Under the pieces are notes generated by a model. It saw only the letters and a list, made by a program, of their open reading frames with translations, did no database searches and was not told the DNA's origin. Shown in pieces: positions 17,189 to 25,754 of a stretch of DNA of 60,490 nt. The position numbers were made by a program, and so were the translations under genes. Position 1 is the first letter of the stretch. The number at the start of each line of letters is the position of its first letter. The stretch is from Pseudomonas fragi (lineage in GTDB: Bacteria; Pseudomonadota; Gammaproteobacteria; Pseudomonadales; Pseudomonadaceae): NCBI RefSeq assembly GCF_002269505.1, contig NZ_NQKQ01000031.1, positions 1 to 60,490 of the forward strand, in the 5' to 3' direction.

Positions 17189-17500
17189 CTACGTCTGGCT
17201 ATCGCCTTCGTCACCCGCGTCACCCTCATCGCCGTTATCCCCACCGTCACCGCTACCACCGCCATCTGCGCCGCCATCACCATCGGTCTGGTCATCATCC
17301 CCCGAACTGCCGCCCTGCCCCTGATCACCCGGTTCCGAATCCGATTTATAGATGGCATGAATCGTCGGCCCCGGCACGCCCGTCGCGGAGTAGCCGGCTC
17401 CGGCACTGCTCAGTGGGTTGCTCGCCCAAGCGGCCGAGGCACTCACCGTCAGCAGCACCAGCACCTTGAGCAACAGCACAATGCGTTGAAAAAGCTTCAT
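17189..17500 (-). CDS. Small secreted Gly/Asp-rich acidic protein
   Basis: The 103-residue protein has an N-terminal signal peptide (about 1-26, ending ASAAWAS). A short conserved-looking block follows (GPTIHAIYKSDSEPG), then a strongly acidic low-complexity tail of GDGGDNGDEG-type repeats to the end. The tail resembles calcium-binding or elastic linker sequence, but no true RTX nonapeptide is present. I do not recognise the family. The start at 17500 has GGAA upstream; an in-frame ATG at 17512 is also possible. It converges on dppF and is divergent from nothing nearby, so it is probably expressed alone. Confidence 0.65.
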   Translation of the reverse strand: MKLFQRIVLLLKVLVLLTVSASAAWASNPLSSAGAGYSATGVPGPTIHAIYKSDSEPGDQGQGGSSGDDDQTDGDGGADGGGSGDGGDNGDEGDAGDEGDSQT

Positions 17501-17661
17501 GGAGATTTCCATCCTGTTGTGGGAAAACACCCTTTAAACCTAGTTCGCCACACTCAGTTTTTCCAGAAACACGCAGCCTGCGATATACCCATTCGGACTA
17601 AAGTCACCGCTGTCGTCGATGCTTTCTCGCGGCTCAACCAGGGCCTACAGGATTCGCGGGC

Positions 17662-17697
17662 AAAAAAAAGCGAAGCCAAAGGGCTTCGCTTTTTTTC
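17662..17697 (-). terminator. Bidirectional intrinsic terminator next to prfC
   Basis: AGCGAAGCC (17669-17677) and GGCTTCGCT (17682-17690) are flanked by an A-run on the left and a T-run on the right, so it can end prfC on the minus strand. Confidence 0.9.
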
Positions 17698-17715
17698 AAC
17701 CAGACACCGAAGTGT

Positions 17716-19299
17716 TTAGTGATGCTCGCGGGTAGCGCGGAATTTCACATCCGGCCAGCGCTCTTCCATCAACGCCAGATTAACCCGCGTCGGCGCCAGG
17801 TAGGTCAGGTGACCACCGCCATCAATAGCCAGGTTTTCCACAGCCTTGATCTTGAACTCTTCAAGCTTTTTCTTATCGCTGCAATCGATCCAGCGCGCAG
17901 ACCATACGGTGATCGGCTCGTAGGAGCATTCCACTTTGTATTCGCCTTTCAAGCGGCTCGCGACCACATCGAACTGCAACACACCCACAGCGCCCAGGAT
18001 AATGTCGTTGCTGCGCTCCGGGAAGAACACCTGAGTGGCGCCCTCTTCGGCCAGCTGCTGCAGACCCTGGCGCAGTTGTTTGGACTTGAGCGGATCGCGC
18101 AGACGAACGCGACGGAACAATTCCGGGGCGAAGTGCGGGATACCGGTAAAGCTCAGGCTCTCGCCTTCGGTAAAGGTGTCGCCGATCTGGATGGTGCCGT
18201 GGTTATGCAAACCGATGATGTCGCCCGCAAACGCCTCTTCGAGCTGTTCACGCTCCGAGGAGAAGAAAGTCAGCGCGTCGCCGATTCGTACGTCCTTGCC
18301 GGTACGCACGTGACGCATTTTCATGCCCTTTTCGTACTTACCCGAGCAAATGCGCATAAAGGCGATACGGTCACGGTGTTTTGGGTCCATGTTCGCCTGA
18401 ATCTTGAACACGAAGCCGGTGAATTTCTCCTCAACCGGCTCAACGGTGCGCTCGTTGGCAACACGGGCCAATGGCTTGGGCGCCCAGTTCACAACGGCAT
18501 CAAGCACGTGGTCGACACCAAAGTTGCCCAGTGCAGTACCGAAGAACACCGGAGTCAACTGACCATCGAGGAATTCCTGCTGATTGAATTCATGGCAGGC
18601 CCCCTGAACCAGTTCCAGTTGATCGACGAAGCGCTGGTACTCGTCACCCAAGTGGGCGCGAGCTTCATCGGAATCGAGCTTTTCGATAATTTTGGTCTCG
18701 GTGCGTTCGTGACCGTGACCTGCGGTGTAGACGATGATGTAGTCGTCTGCCAGATGGTAAACACCCTTGAAGTCACGGTAGCAACCAATCGGCCAGGTGA
18801 TCGGCGCTGCCTTGATTTTCAGGACCGCTTCGATCTCGTCCAGCAACTCGATAGGGTCGCGAATATCGCGGTCGAGTTTGTTGATGAAGCTGACGATCGG
18901 CGTGTCGCGCAGACGGCAAACGTCCATCAGGGCGATGGTACGTGGCTCAACACCCTTACCGCCGTCGAGGACCATCAGTGCCGAGTCGACCGCCGTCAAT
19001 GTGCGGTAGGTGTCCTCAGAGAAGTCTTCGTGGCCCGGGGTGTCGAGCAGGTTGATCATGTGGTCGCGATACGGGAACTGCATGACCGACGTGGTAATCG
19101 AAATACCCCGTTGTTTCTCCATTTCCATCCAGTCGGAGGTGGCATGGCGGTCGGACTTTCGCGATTTCACCGTACCGGCGACAGCAATCGCCTTACCCAT
19201 CAGCAAGAGCTTTTCGGTGATGGTGGTCTTACCCGCATCGGGGTGGGAAATAATAGCGAAAGTGCGGCGTTTCGCGACTTCGGCGGCCTGGTTGGTCAT
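17716..19299 (-). CDS. prfC: Peptide chain release factor 3
   Basis: The 527-residue translational GTPase has the G1 loop SHPDAGKTT, the switch region KSRKSDRHATSDWM, DTPGHEDFSEDT and NKLD. The length and the C-terminal domain match RF3, which recycles RF1 and RF2 after peptide release. A strong terminator follows. The start at 19299 yields MTNQAAEVAKRRTF, the expected N-terminus. It is divergent from the osmoprotectant transporter across a 338-base gap. Confidence 0.97.
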   Translation of the reverse strand: MTNQAAEVAKRRTFAIISHPDAGKTTITEKLLLMGKAIAVAGTVKSRKSDRHATSDWMEMEKQRGISITTSVMQFPYRDHMINLLDTPGHEDFSEDTYRTLTAVDSALMVLDGGKGVEPRTIALMDVCRLRDTPIVSFINKLDRDIRDPIELLDEIEAVLKIKAAPITWPIGCYRDFKGVYHLADDYIIVYTAGHGHERTETKIIEKLDSDEARAHLGDEYQRFVDQLELVQGACHEFNQQEFLDGQLTPVFFGTALGNFGVDHVLDAVVNWAPKPLARVANERTVEPVEEKFTGFVFKIQANMDPKHRDRIAFMRICSGKYEKGMKMRHVRTGKDVRIGDALTFFSSEREQLEEAFAGDIIGLHNHGTIQIGDTFTEGESLSFTGIPHFAPELFRRVRLRDPLKSKQLRQGLQQLAEEGATQVFFPERSNDIILGAVGVLQFDVVASRLKGEYKVECSYEPITVWSARWIDCSDKKKLEEFKIKAVENLAIDGGGHLTYLAPTRVNLALMEERWPDVKFRATREHH

Positions 19300-19637
19300 G
19301 GGAAATCGCCTGACGATTGATTCAAAAAAGGGCGCGGATTATAGCCCAAATCAGGTGCTTGCAGCCACCGTTGGAACCGTGGCTCGTCGGACAAGGGTGG
19401 CAATGTGCCGTAAAAAATGTGAACCTTTTAAACAGTGGAGGCGTCCACTCTCCTGATACGACAAACCGTCAGGGGCTGAAATATCAGCAAGTTAGCCTGA
19501 CGAGGCTGCGCTAATGACAGGTGATGAGGGCGCTATTTCGCCACCGCCTGTTGCTCTTCGCGAACATATTGTCGGCAGCCAGGAATGGCATTGCCACACG
19601 ACGATGTGTCCGCCGACTGAAAAAAAGGAGTCCGTCT
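19300..19637. other. Divergent upstream region of prfC and the osmoprotectant transporter
   Basis: No gene is supported here. There is a small hairpin GTGGAGGCGTCCAC near 19435, and an imperfect stem from ACAGG (19517) to CCTGT (19551) enclosing GGCG/CGCC with a CTATTT loop, which could be a structured leader. The open frame through the region lacks a plausible start. Confidence 0.45.
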
Positions 19638-20354
19638 GTGGCTAATCGCTATGGAAAAGGGCTTATAGGATGTGCGGTTGTTATCGCGCTCCTGGCCCTG
19701 TTGGTCCACTGGATCGGCATCAGCACTATCGAACACTATCAAGATGATTTGTTGTTCTACCTGCAAGCCCACCTGTACCTGGTACTCGCTTCAATGTTCG
19801 CGGCCCTCCTTGTAGGGATACCCGCCGGCATTTTCCTCAGCCGACCGACTATGGCCGGACGTGCGGAACGCTTCATGCAAATCTTCAACATCGGCAACAC
19901 CGTCCCGCCGCTGGCCGTACTGGCCATTGCCCTGGGTTTCCTGGGGATCGGGAGCGGCCCTGCCATCTTCGCCCTGTTTCTCGCCTCGTTGCTGCCCATT
20001 GTGCGCAACACTTACGAAGGCCTGAAAAACGTCCAGGGTTCGCTCAAGGAAGCCGCCGTCGGCATCGGCATGACCCCGCGCCAGGTACTGTGGCGGGTCG
20101 AATTGCCCAACGCCGTGCCTATCATTATGGGCGGTGTACGCGTGGCATTGGCGATCAACGTCGGTACGGCACCGCTGGCGTTCCTGATCGGCGCCAACAG
20201 CCTGGGCAGCCTGATTTTCCCCGGCATCGCCCTCAACAATCAGCCGCAACTGATCCTTGGCGCAGCCTGTACTGCGCTGCTGGCATTGCTGCTCGACGGC
20301 CTGGTGATACTTGTCAGCCGCCGGTGGTTGGAACGCGGTCTGCGACCTGCTTAA
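19638..20354 (+). CDS. Osmoprotectant (OpuC-type) ABC transporter permease 1
   Basis: The 238-residue permease has about five to six membrane segments and the conserved EAA loop (KEAAVGIGMTPRQVLWRVELP). It belongs to the OpuC/OsmW family that imports glycine betaine, choline or related solutes. The start is a GTG at 19638 with AAGGAG at ideal spacing; the longer frame upstream has no ribosome-binding site and an unlikely arginine-rich leader. The same permease, binding protein, permease, ATPase order is known for PA3888-PA3891. Confidence 0.9.
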   Translation: MANRYGKGLIGCAVVIALLALLVHWIGISTIEHYQDDLLFYLQAHLYLVLASMFAALLVGIPAGIFLSRPTMAGRAERFMQIFNIGNTVPPLAVLAIALGFLGIGSGPAIFALFLASLLPIVRNTYEGLKNVQGSLKEAAVGIGMTPRQVLWRVELPNAVPIIMGGVRVALAINVGTAPLAFLIGANSLGSLIFPGIALNNQPQLILGAACTALLALLLDGLVILVSRRWLERGLRPA

Positions 20355-20379
20355 GGTCTGGCTGAGCAAAGGAATACCC

Positions 20380-21273
20380 ATGAAAAAAATTAGCTTTTTA
20401 CTAGGCTGCATCCTGCTGTGTGCAGGAATTGCCCAGGCAGCAGAAAAACCCTTGATTCGCATTGGGGCGCGGGTGTTTACCGAGCAAACCCTGCTCGCGG
20501 AAATCACCTCGCAATACCTCAACAGCAAGGGCTACAACGCCCAGGTCACCGGCGGGCTGGGCAGCAGCCTGGCGCGCTCGGCCCATGAATCCGGGCAACT
20601 GGATATGGTGTGGGAATACACCGGCGTATCCCTGGTGGCCTACAACCACATCACCGACAAACTCGACAGTCAGCAATCCTACGACCGGGTAAAAGAGCTC
20701 GATGCAAAAAAAGGACTGATCTGGCTACACCCGTCCAAGTTCAGCAACACCTACGCACTGGCCCTGCCACAAAAAGTGGCCGAGGAGTTTCCGGGCATCA
20801 ACAGCGTCAGTGACCTGAACAAGGCACTGCGCGAACCGGACAACAAAAAAGCGCTGGTGGCCCTGGACACCGAGTTTGCCAACCGCTCCGACGGTTTGCA
20901 GGGCATGGTCAAGCTGTATGACATGGACCTCACGCGTCGCAATATCCGCCAAATGGACGCCGGTCTGGTCTACACCGCACTGAAGAACGGCCAGGTTTTC
21001 GCCGGGCTGGTCTACACCACGGACGGTCGCTTGAGCGCCTTTAACCTCAAGCTGCTTGATGACGACATGCATTACTTCCCGGACTACACCGCAGCCCCGG
21101 TAGTACGCAAAGACTACCTGGACGCCCACCCGGACCTTGAAGGTCTGCTCAAGCCGCTGGCTGATCTGTTTGACGACGAAACCATGCGCCAGCTCAACGC
21201 CCGGGTCGACGTGGACCACGAAAGCCCGTCCAAAGTCGCTGCAGATTTCCTGCGCCAGCATCCACTGAACTGA
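20380..21273 (+). CDS. Osmoprotectant ABC transporter substrate-binding protein
   Basis: The 297-residue protein has a signal peptide (1-21, IAQAA). Next comes the OpuAC/OpuCC-type fold with RIGARVFTEQTLLAEI and GGLGSSLARSAHESGQLDMVWEYTG. Unlike Gram-positive relatives, the cleavage region does not look like a lipobox: a cysteine occurs in the signal core but GIAQA is the better Sec cleavage site. Ligand is probably a quaternary amine. It sits between the two permeases. Confidence 0.9.
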   Translation: MKKISFLLGCILLCAGIAQAAEKPLIRIGARVFTEQTLLAEITSQYLNSKGYNAQVTGGLGSSLARSAHESGQLDMVWEYTGVSLVAYNHITDKLDSQQSYDRVKELDAKKGLIWLHPSKFSNTYALALPQKVAEEFPGINSVSDLNKALREPDNKKALVALDTEFANRSDGLQGMVKLYDMDLTRRNIRQMDAGLVYTALKNGQVFAGLVYTTDGRLSAFNLKLLDDDMHYFPDYTAAPVVRKDYLDAHPDLEGLLKPLADLFDDETMRQLNARVDVDHESPSKVAADFLRQHPLN

Positions 21274-21287
21274 ATAGAGGAGAAGAC

Positions 21288-21941
21288 ATGGAATTTTTAA
21301 ACGCCTTTTCCCACATGGACTGGTCGCTGGTCCTGCATCTGACCTTGCAGCACATCACTCTGGTCGGTATCGCAGTGATTCTGGCGATCCTGATCGGCGT
21401 GCCACTGGGCGTGTTGATGACCCGTTTCCCGTCACTGGCCGGCCCGCTGCAAGCCAGCGCCACGGTGCTGTTGACCATTCCGTCGATCGCCCTGTTCGGC
21501 CTGCTGCTGCCGTTCTACTCCAAGTTCGGCCAGGGTCTGGGCCCGATGCCGGCCATCACCGCCGTGTTCCTTTATTCACTGCTGCCGATCATGCGCAACA
21601 CCTTCCTCGCCCTGACCGGCGTGGAGCCGGGTATTCGCGAAGCGGCACGCGGCATCGGCATGACCTTCAGCCAGCGCCTGCGCATGGTTGAACTGCCGAT
21701 TGCGGTGCCGGTGATCCTCGCCGGTGTGCGCACCGCCGTAGTGATGAACATCGGTGTAATGACCATCGCTGCCACCATCGGTGCTGGCGGTCTGGGTGTA
21801 CTTATTCTTGCTGCAATCAGCCGTAGCGACATGTCGATGCTGATCGTCGGCGCCGTGTTGGTCAGTGTTCTGGCCATCATCGCCGACCTGCTTCTGCAAT
21901 GGTTGCAACGCTCGCTGACTCCAAAAGGACTGCTCAAATGA
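21288..21941 (+). CDS. Osmoprotectant ABC transporter permease 2
   Basis: This 217-residue permease of the same family has an EAA loop REAARGIGMTFSQRLRMVELP nearly parallel to that of the first. GAGGAG precedes the ATG. The stop overlaps the ATPase start as ATGA, giving translational coupling. The two permeases would form a heterodimer. Confidence 0.92.
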   Translation: MEFLNAFSHMDWSLVLHLTLQHITLVGIAVILAILIGVPLGVLMTRFPSLAGPLQASATVLLTIPSIALFGLLLPFYSKFGQGLGPMPAITAVFLYSLLPIMRNTFLALTGVEPGIREAARGIGMTFSQRLRMVELPIAVPVILAGVRTAVVMNIGVMTIAATIGAGGLGVLILAAISRSDMSMLIVGAVLVSVLAIIADLLLQWLQRSLTPKGLLK

Positions 21942-23095
21942 TCGAACTTCAAAACCTCAGCAAAACTTTCCAAAGCAACGGCAAAGACGTCAAAGCCGTC
22001 GACTCGGTAAGCCTGACCGTCAACGAAGGCGAAATCTGCGTGTTCCTCGGGCCTTCGGGTTGCGGCAAAAGCACCACGCTGAAAATGATCAACCGCCTGA
22101 TCAAGCCCACCTCCGGCAAGATCCTGATCAACGGCGAAGACACCACCGACCTCGACCCGGTGACACTGCGTCGCAATATCGGTTATGTGATCCAGCAGAT
22201 CGGCCTGTTCCCCAACATGACCATCGAGGAAAACATCACCGTCGTGCCGCGCCTGCTGGGTTGGGACAAGCAAAAGTGCCATGACCGTGCCCGCGAGCTG
22301 ATGAGCATGATCAAGCTTGAACCCAAGCAGTACCTCAACCGTTATCCGCGCGAACTGTCGGGTGGTCAGCAACAGCGTATCGGCGTAATTCGTGCCCTGG
22401 CTGCCGACGCACCGCTGCTATTAATGGATGAGCCATTTGGCGCGGTCGATCCGATCAACCGCGAGATGATCCAGAACGAATTCTTCGAAATGCAACGTGC
22501 GCTGAACAAGACCGTGATCATGGTCAGCCACGACATCGACGAAGCGATCAAGCTGGGTGACAAGATTGCGATTTTCCGCGGTGGCAAACTGCTGCAAATG
22601 GATCACCCGGACACCCTGCTTGCCCACCCGGCTGACGAATTTGTCAGCAACTTTGTCGGCCAGGACAGCACCCTCAAGCGTCTGCTACTGGTCAAGGCTG
22701 AAGACGCGGCAGACAACGCACCGTCGGTGAGCCCGGAAACCCCGGTGGCCGAAGCGCTGGAACTGATGGATGAACTGGACCGTCGCTACGTGGTGGTCAC
22801 CTGTGCCGACAACAAGGCGCTGGGCTATGTGCGTCGTCGCGACCTGCATCGCCAGAGCGGCACCTGTGGTCAGTACCTGCGTGAATTCAACGCCACGGCG
22901 GCATATGACGAACACTTGCGCATCCTGTTGTCGCGCATGTACGAGTTCAACCGTTCATGGCTACCAGTGATGGATGCAGAGCGGGTGTTCCTCGGTGAAG
23001 TGACCCAGGAATCGATTGCCGCCTACCTGAGCTCGGGCCGTTCCCGTGGGGCCAAGACCAGTATTGTGTCGCCGGCTGATATCGCTCTGGCCTGA
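21938..23095 (+). CDS. Osmoprotectant ABC transporter ATPase with CBS domains
   Basis: The 385-residue ATPase has Walker A GPSGCGKST, signature LSGGQQQR, Walker B LLLMDEP and VSHDIDEA. A C-terminal region (about 260-375) contains two CBS-like segments (SPETPVAEALELMDEL and FNRSWLPVMDAERVFLGEVTQ). In OpuA the CBS tandem senses ionic strength or cyclic-di-AMP. The start at 21938 overlaps the permease stop. A CCCTCTCC-type repeat follows. Confidence 0.93.
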   Translation: MIELQNLSKTFQSNGKDVKAVDSVSLTVNEGEICVFLGPSGCGKSTTLKMINRLIKPTSGKILINGEDTTDLDPVTLRRNIGYVIQQIGLFPNMTIEENITVVPRLLGWDKQKCHDRARELMSMIKLEPKQYLNRYPRELSGGQQQRIGVIRALAADAPLLLMDEPFGAVDPINREMIQNEFFEMQRALNKTVIMVSHDIDEAIKLGDKIAIFRGGKLLQMDHPDTLLAHPADEFVSNFVGQDSTLKRLLLVKAEDAADNAPSVSPETPVAEALELMDELDRRYVVVTCADNKALGYVRRRDLHRQSGTCGQYLREFNATAAYDEHLRILLSRMYEFNRSWLPVMDAERVFLGEVTQESIAAYLSSGRSRGAKTSIVSPADIALA

Positions 23096-23103
23096 TTGAT
23101 CGC

Positions 23104-23198
23104 TACCCTCCCTAGCCCTCTCCCAAAGGGAGAGGGGACTAAAGGCAACGCCGCCAATCAGCCCCCTCTCCCTCCGTGAGAGGGCTGGGGTGAAGGGC
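23104..23198. repeat. CCCTCTCC-type inverted intergenic repeat, copy 1
   Basis: CCTAGCCCTCTCCCAAAGGG and CTCCGTGAGAGGGCTGGGGT face each other; each half is itself a small hairpin (CTCTCCC/GGGAGAG). Related copies are at 33909 and 34413. It lies just after the ATPase stop. Confidence 0.75.
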
Positions 23199-23200
23199 CT

Positions 23201-23519
23201 TTGATTTTCTCCTGCGTGAACTCTGCGCTGTCATCACAGTCGGTTACATAAATAGCCGTCTCTCCCCCCACGACCAATTCGTGCAAAAACGCGACATTTG
23301 TTGTTGATCAATGGCCACTCAACCCCTAAAGTTCGCGCCGAACATCCATGCTGGAAACGATCCATCCGGCTCAAGTACTGACGACGAGACAGCAAGGTCC
23401 ATTTACCTTTTTTGCTTTCGGCGGACATGCCTTGGGAAGTAGGCGAACCAAAGTGGGGATACGGAGGATGTTCAGCTGCACCCATTTATTTTTTACGTTT
23501 GCCACAGGAGTCCCCCAGC
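23201..23519 (+). promoter_or_regulatory. Long leader of speC with an in-frame open extension and a terminator-like hairpin
   Basis: There is no separate gene in this ~320-base stretch. AAGGT (23394-23398) and ACCTT (23405-23409) make a short hairpin followed by a T-run. AAGG plus TCC can alternatively pair with GGA and CCTT around 23423-23432, which would be mutually exclusive. From ATG 23427 the reading frame is open straight into speC (31 codons, MPWEVGEPKWGYGG...). An attenuator or leader peptide is possible but not shown. Confidence 0.4.
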
Positions 23520-24683
23520 ATGTCGATTCAGGTCGAAGACTATTACGCGCGCGATACCTTCCAGAAAATGAAGGCCTTCGCTGACACCCAGGAAACCCCG
23601 TTCGTGGTGATCGACACCGCCATGATCAGCAAGGCATACGATGACCTGCGTGCAGGCTTCGAGTTCGCCAAGGTGTATTACGCCGTCAAAGCCAACCCGG
23701 CCGTCGAAATCATCGACTTGCTGCGCGACAAAGGCTCGAGCTTCGACATCGCCTCGATCTATGAGCTGGACAAGGTGATGGCCCAAGGCGTTGGCCCGGA
23801 TCGCATCAGCTACGGCAACACCATCAAGAAATCCAAAGACATTCGCTACTTCTACGAGAAAGGCGTGCGCCTGTTCTCCACCGACTCTGAAGCCGACCTG
23901 CGCAACATCGCCAAGGCCGCTCCAGGCTCGAAAATCTACGTGCGCATTCTGACCGAGGGCTCGACCACGGCGGACTGGCCACTGTCGCGCAAATTCGGCT
24001 GCCAGACCGACATGGCCATGGACCTGCTGATCCTGGCCCGTGATCTGGGCCTGGTGCCTTACGGTATTTCGTTCCACGTGGGTTCGCAGCAACGCGATAT
24101 CAGCGTGTGGGACGCAGCCATCGCCAAGGTCAAGGTGATCTTCGAGCGCCTGAAAGAAGAAGACGGCATCGTTCTCAAGCTGATCAATATGGGCGGCGGC
24201 TTCCCGGCCAACTACATTACCCGCACCAACAGCCTGGAAACCTACGCAGAAGAAATCATCCGTTTCCTTAAGGAGGATTTCGGTGACGATCTGCCGGAAA
24301 TCATTCTGGAGCCAGGCCGCTCGCTGATTGCCAACGCCGGTATTCTGGTCAGCGAAGTGGTATTGGTTGCGCGCAAGTCGCGTACCGCAGTCGAGCGCTG
24401 GGTGTACACCGATGTGGGCAAATTCTCGGGCCTGATCGAAACCATGGACGAAGCCATCAAGTTTCCGATCTGGACCGAGAAAAAAGGCGAAATGGAAGAA
24501 GTCGTCATCGCTGGCCCAACCTGCGATAGCGCCGACATCATGTACGAAAACTACAAGTACGGCCTGCCACTGAACCTGGCTATCGGTGACCGCCTGTACT
24601 GGCTGTCCACCGGCGCCTACACCACCAGCTACAGCGCCGTTGAATTCAACGGCTTCCCGCCGTTGAAATCGTTCTACCTGTAA
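23520..24683 (+). CDS. speC: Ornithine/lysine decarboxylase, biosynthetic, alanine-racemase fold
   Basis: The 387-residue PLP enzyme converts ornithine to putrescine. VYYAVKANP carries the PLP-binding lysine, HVGSQ and GGGFP bind phosphate, and GPTCDSADIMYE carries the catalytic cysteine and aspartate. The start at 23520 (CAGGAG upstream) gives the 387-residue length I recall for P. aeruginosa SpeC; in-frame starts upstream would add an unrelated tail. A GC-rich hairpin separates it from the convergent toxin genes. Confidence 0.94.
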   Translation: MSIQVEDYYARDTFQKMKAFADTQETPFVVIDTAMISKAYDDLRAGFEFAKVYYAVKANPAVEIIDLLRDKGSSFDIASIYELDKVMAQGVGPDRISYGNTIKKSKDIRYFYEKGVRLFSTDSEADLRNIAKAAPGSKIYVRILTEGSTTADWPLSRKFGCQTDMAMDLLILARDLGLVPYGISFHVGSQQRDISVWDAAIAKVKVIFERLKEEDGIVLKLINMGGGFPANYITRTNSLETYAEEIIRFLKEDFGDDLPEIILEPGRSLIANAGILVSEVVLVARKSRTAVERWVYTDVGKFSGLIETMDEAIKFPIWTEKKGEMEEVVIAGPTCDSADIMYENYKYGLPLNLAIGDRLYWLSTGAYTTSYSAVEFNGFPPLKSFYL

Positions 24684-24689
24684 CAATTT

Positions 24690-24715
24690 GCCCCCCGCGC
24701 AAGCGTGCGGGGGGC
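24690..24715. terminator. GC-rich hairpin between convergent speC and xaxB
   Basis: GCCCCCCGC (24690-24698) and GCGGGGGGC (24707-24715) pair perfectly around an 8-base loop, 6 bases past the speC stop. No T-run follows on either side, so termination would be weak or Rho-assisted. Confidence 0.6.
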
Positions 24716-24726
24716 AGCCCTGTGGC

Positions 24727-25740
24727 TTAGCGGCTGATGCGCCGCAAAAAGCGCTGAAAACCCGCCAGCTCTGCCGAAGCTTGCACCAGCGTGTGTTCAT
24801 TTATAACAATGACTGCATTAAGTCGAGTCAAAAAAACGGCCAACCCGTTGGCAATCCGCCTGATGTTGTCGACCCAATACCCTCGCGCTTCAACCAGCTC
24901 TGCGTGACGCCTTATTTTTTCGGCGCGCCCCTTGAGCTCTCGCATGTCAGCCTTGTTTCTTGATTTATGTATGTTCAAATCAGCCAGTTTGTCGGTTATT
25001 TTGTTGCGTGCTTCAGTCAGCGAAAACAATCTGTACCCATTGTCGACAAAGCCCAGGTACTGCGTAACACGCTCAAGGGCAGCAGTCACTACATCAGCCT
25101 CCGCTTTTCCCACCGAAGCTGCCATTACAAGTGTCTGAATTTGCTCTGCTGTAGGCAAAAGGTCGCTTATAAGACCAAGCCAGGATCTGGATTGCAGGAT
25201 TGTCCCCGCTGCGATAACAACCTGTTTGTCCGCATGCAACTGATCCTCTTCCAGTTGCAGCGTAACGGCCTTTTGTTCCAGTTCATCAAGCCTTGCAGCG
25301 TCATAGGCCAGCAAAGGATCAGAGTAATGCTCCAAATTTAACCCTTCACCTTCTACCGCGCGCACTTCAATCTGTGCCTTGGCAGCTGTAGCAGCACTGA
25401 CAATACGTTGGGTACGCTGAATAAATGTGTCTTTTAGAATATTGATTGCCGAGGCTTGTGCTTCAGCCGTTAATTGATCCAAGGTGTGGATGGCTGCCCA
25501 TTGTTCAGCCAGCTCATCAAGTCCGGCACTGTCCACCATTACTTCAAGACTACGAACCCTGTCGACAACATTGCGTGCAGCATGACTCAAGCATCTGGCT
25601 GCCAGGCTCAGGCGCTCCTGTAACGACGGGATAAAATCGTATTCACGATTAACCGCCACTGCATTGAATTTTTTCAGCCCGTTTAAAACACCCGGCATAT
25701 CAGGACTGTCATAGCCCATTACATCTACATCTCTATTCAT
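24727..25740 (-). CDS. xaxB: Alpha-xenorhabdolysin-type binary toxin subunit B (XaxB-like)
   Basis: The 337-residue protein is almost entirely predicted alpha-helix with a hydrophobic stretch at about 173-208 (VVIAAGTIL, WLGLISDLL, LVMAASVG). Length, helical make-up and pairing with a 408-residue partner fit the XaxB/YaxB/PaxB family, in which B subunits insert the pore-lining helix. No signal peptide is seen. The start at 25740 has AAGGAG 7 bases upstream; an in-frame start at 25758 overlaps the A-subunit gene and lacks that site. It lies 14 bases after xaxA. GC content is lower than in flanking genes. The family call rests on recognition, not on an alignment. Confidence 0.8.
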   Translation of the reverse strand: MNRDVDVMGYDSPDMPGVLNGLKKFNAVAVNREYDFIPSLQERLSLAARCLSHAARNVVDRVRSLEVMVDSAGLDELAEQWAAIHTLDQLTAEAQASAINILKDTFIQRTQRIVSAATAAKAQIEVRAVEGEGLNLEHYSDPLLAYDAARLDELEQKAVTLQLEEDQLHADKQVVIAAGTILQSRSWLGLISDLLPTAEQIQTLVMAASVGKAEADVVTAALERVTQYLGFVDNGYRLFSLTEARNKITDKLADLNIHKSRNKADMRELKGRAEKIRRHAELVEARGYWVDNIRRIANGLAVFLTRLNAVIVINEHTLVQASAELAGFQRFLRRISR

Positions 25741-25754
25741 ACCTGAACTCCTTT

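Noticed and set aside
17189..17500. RTX calcium-binding repeats in the acidic secreted protein
   Set aside because: There is no GGxGxDxUx periodicity; the tail is only Gly/Asp-rich low complexity.
17719..19320. 533-codon plus-strand frame opposite prfC
   Set aside because: It is an exact antisense shadow of prfC; the composition is His/Arg/Val-biased and no known domain is visible.
19517..19551. Riboswitch before the osmoprotectant operon
   Set aside because: Only a short 4+5 bp interrupted stem is present and it resembles no known aptamer.
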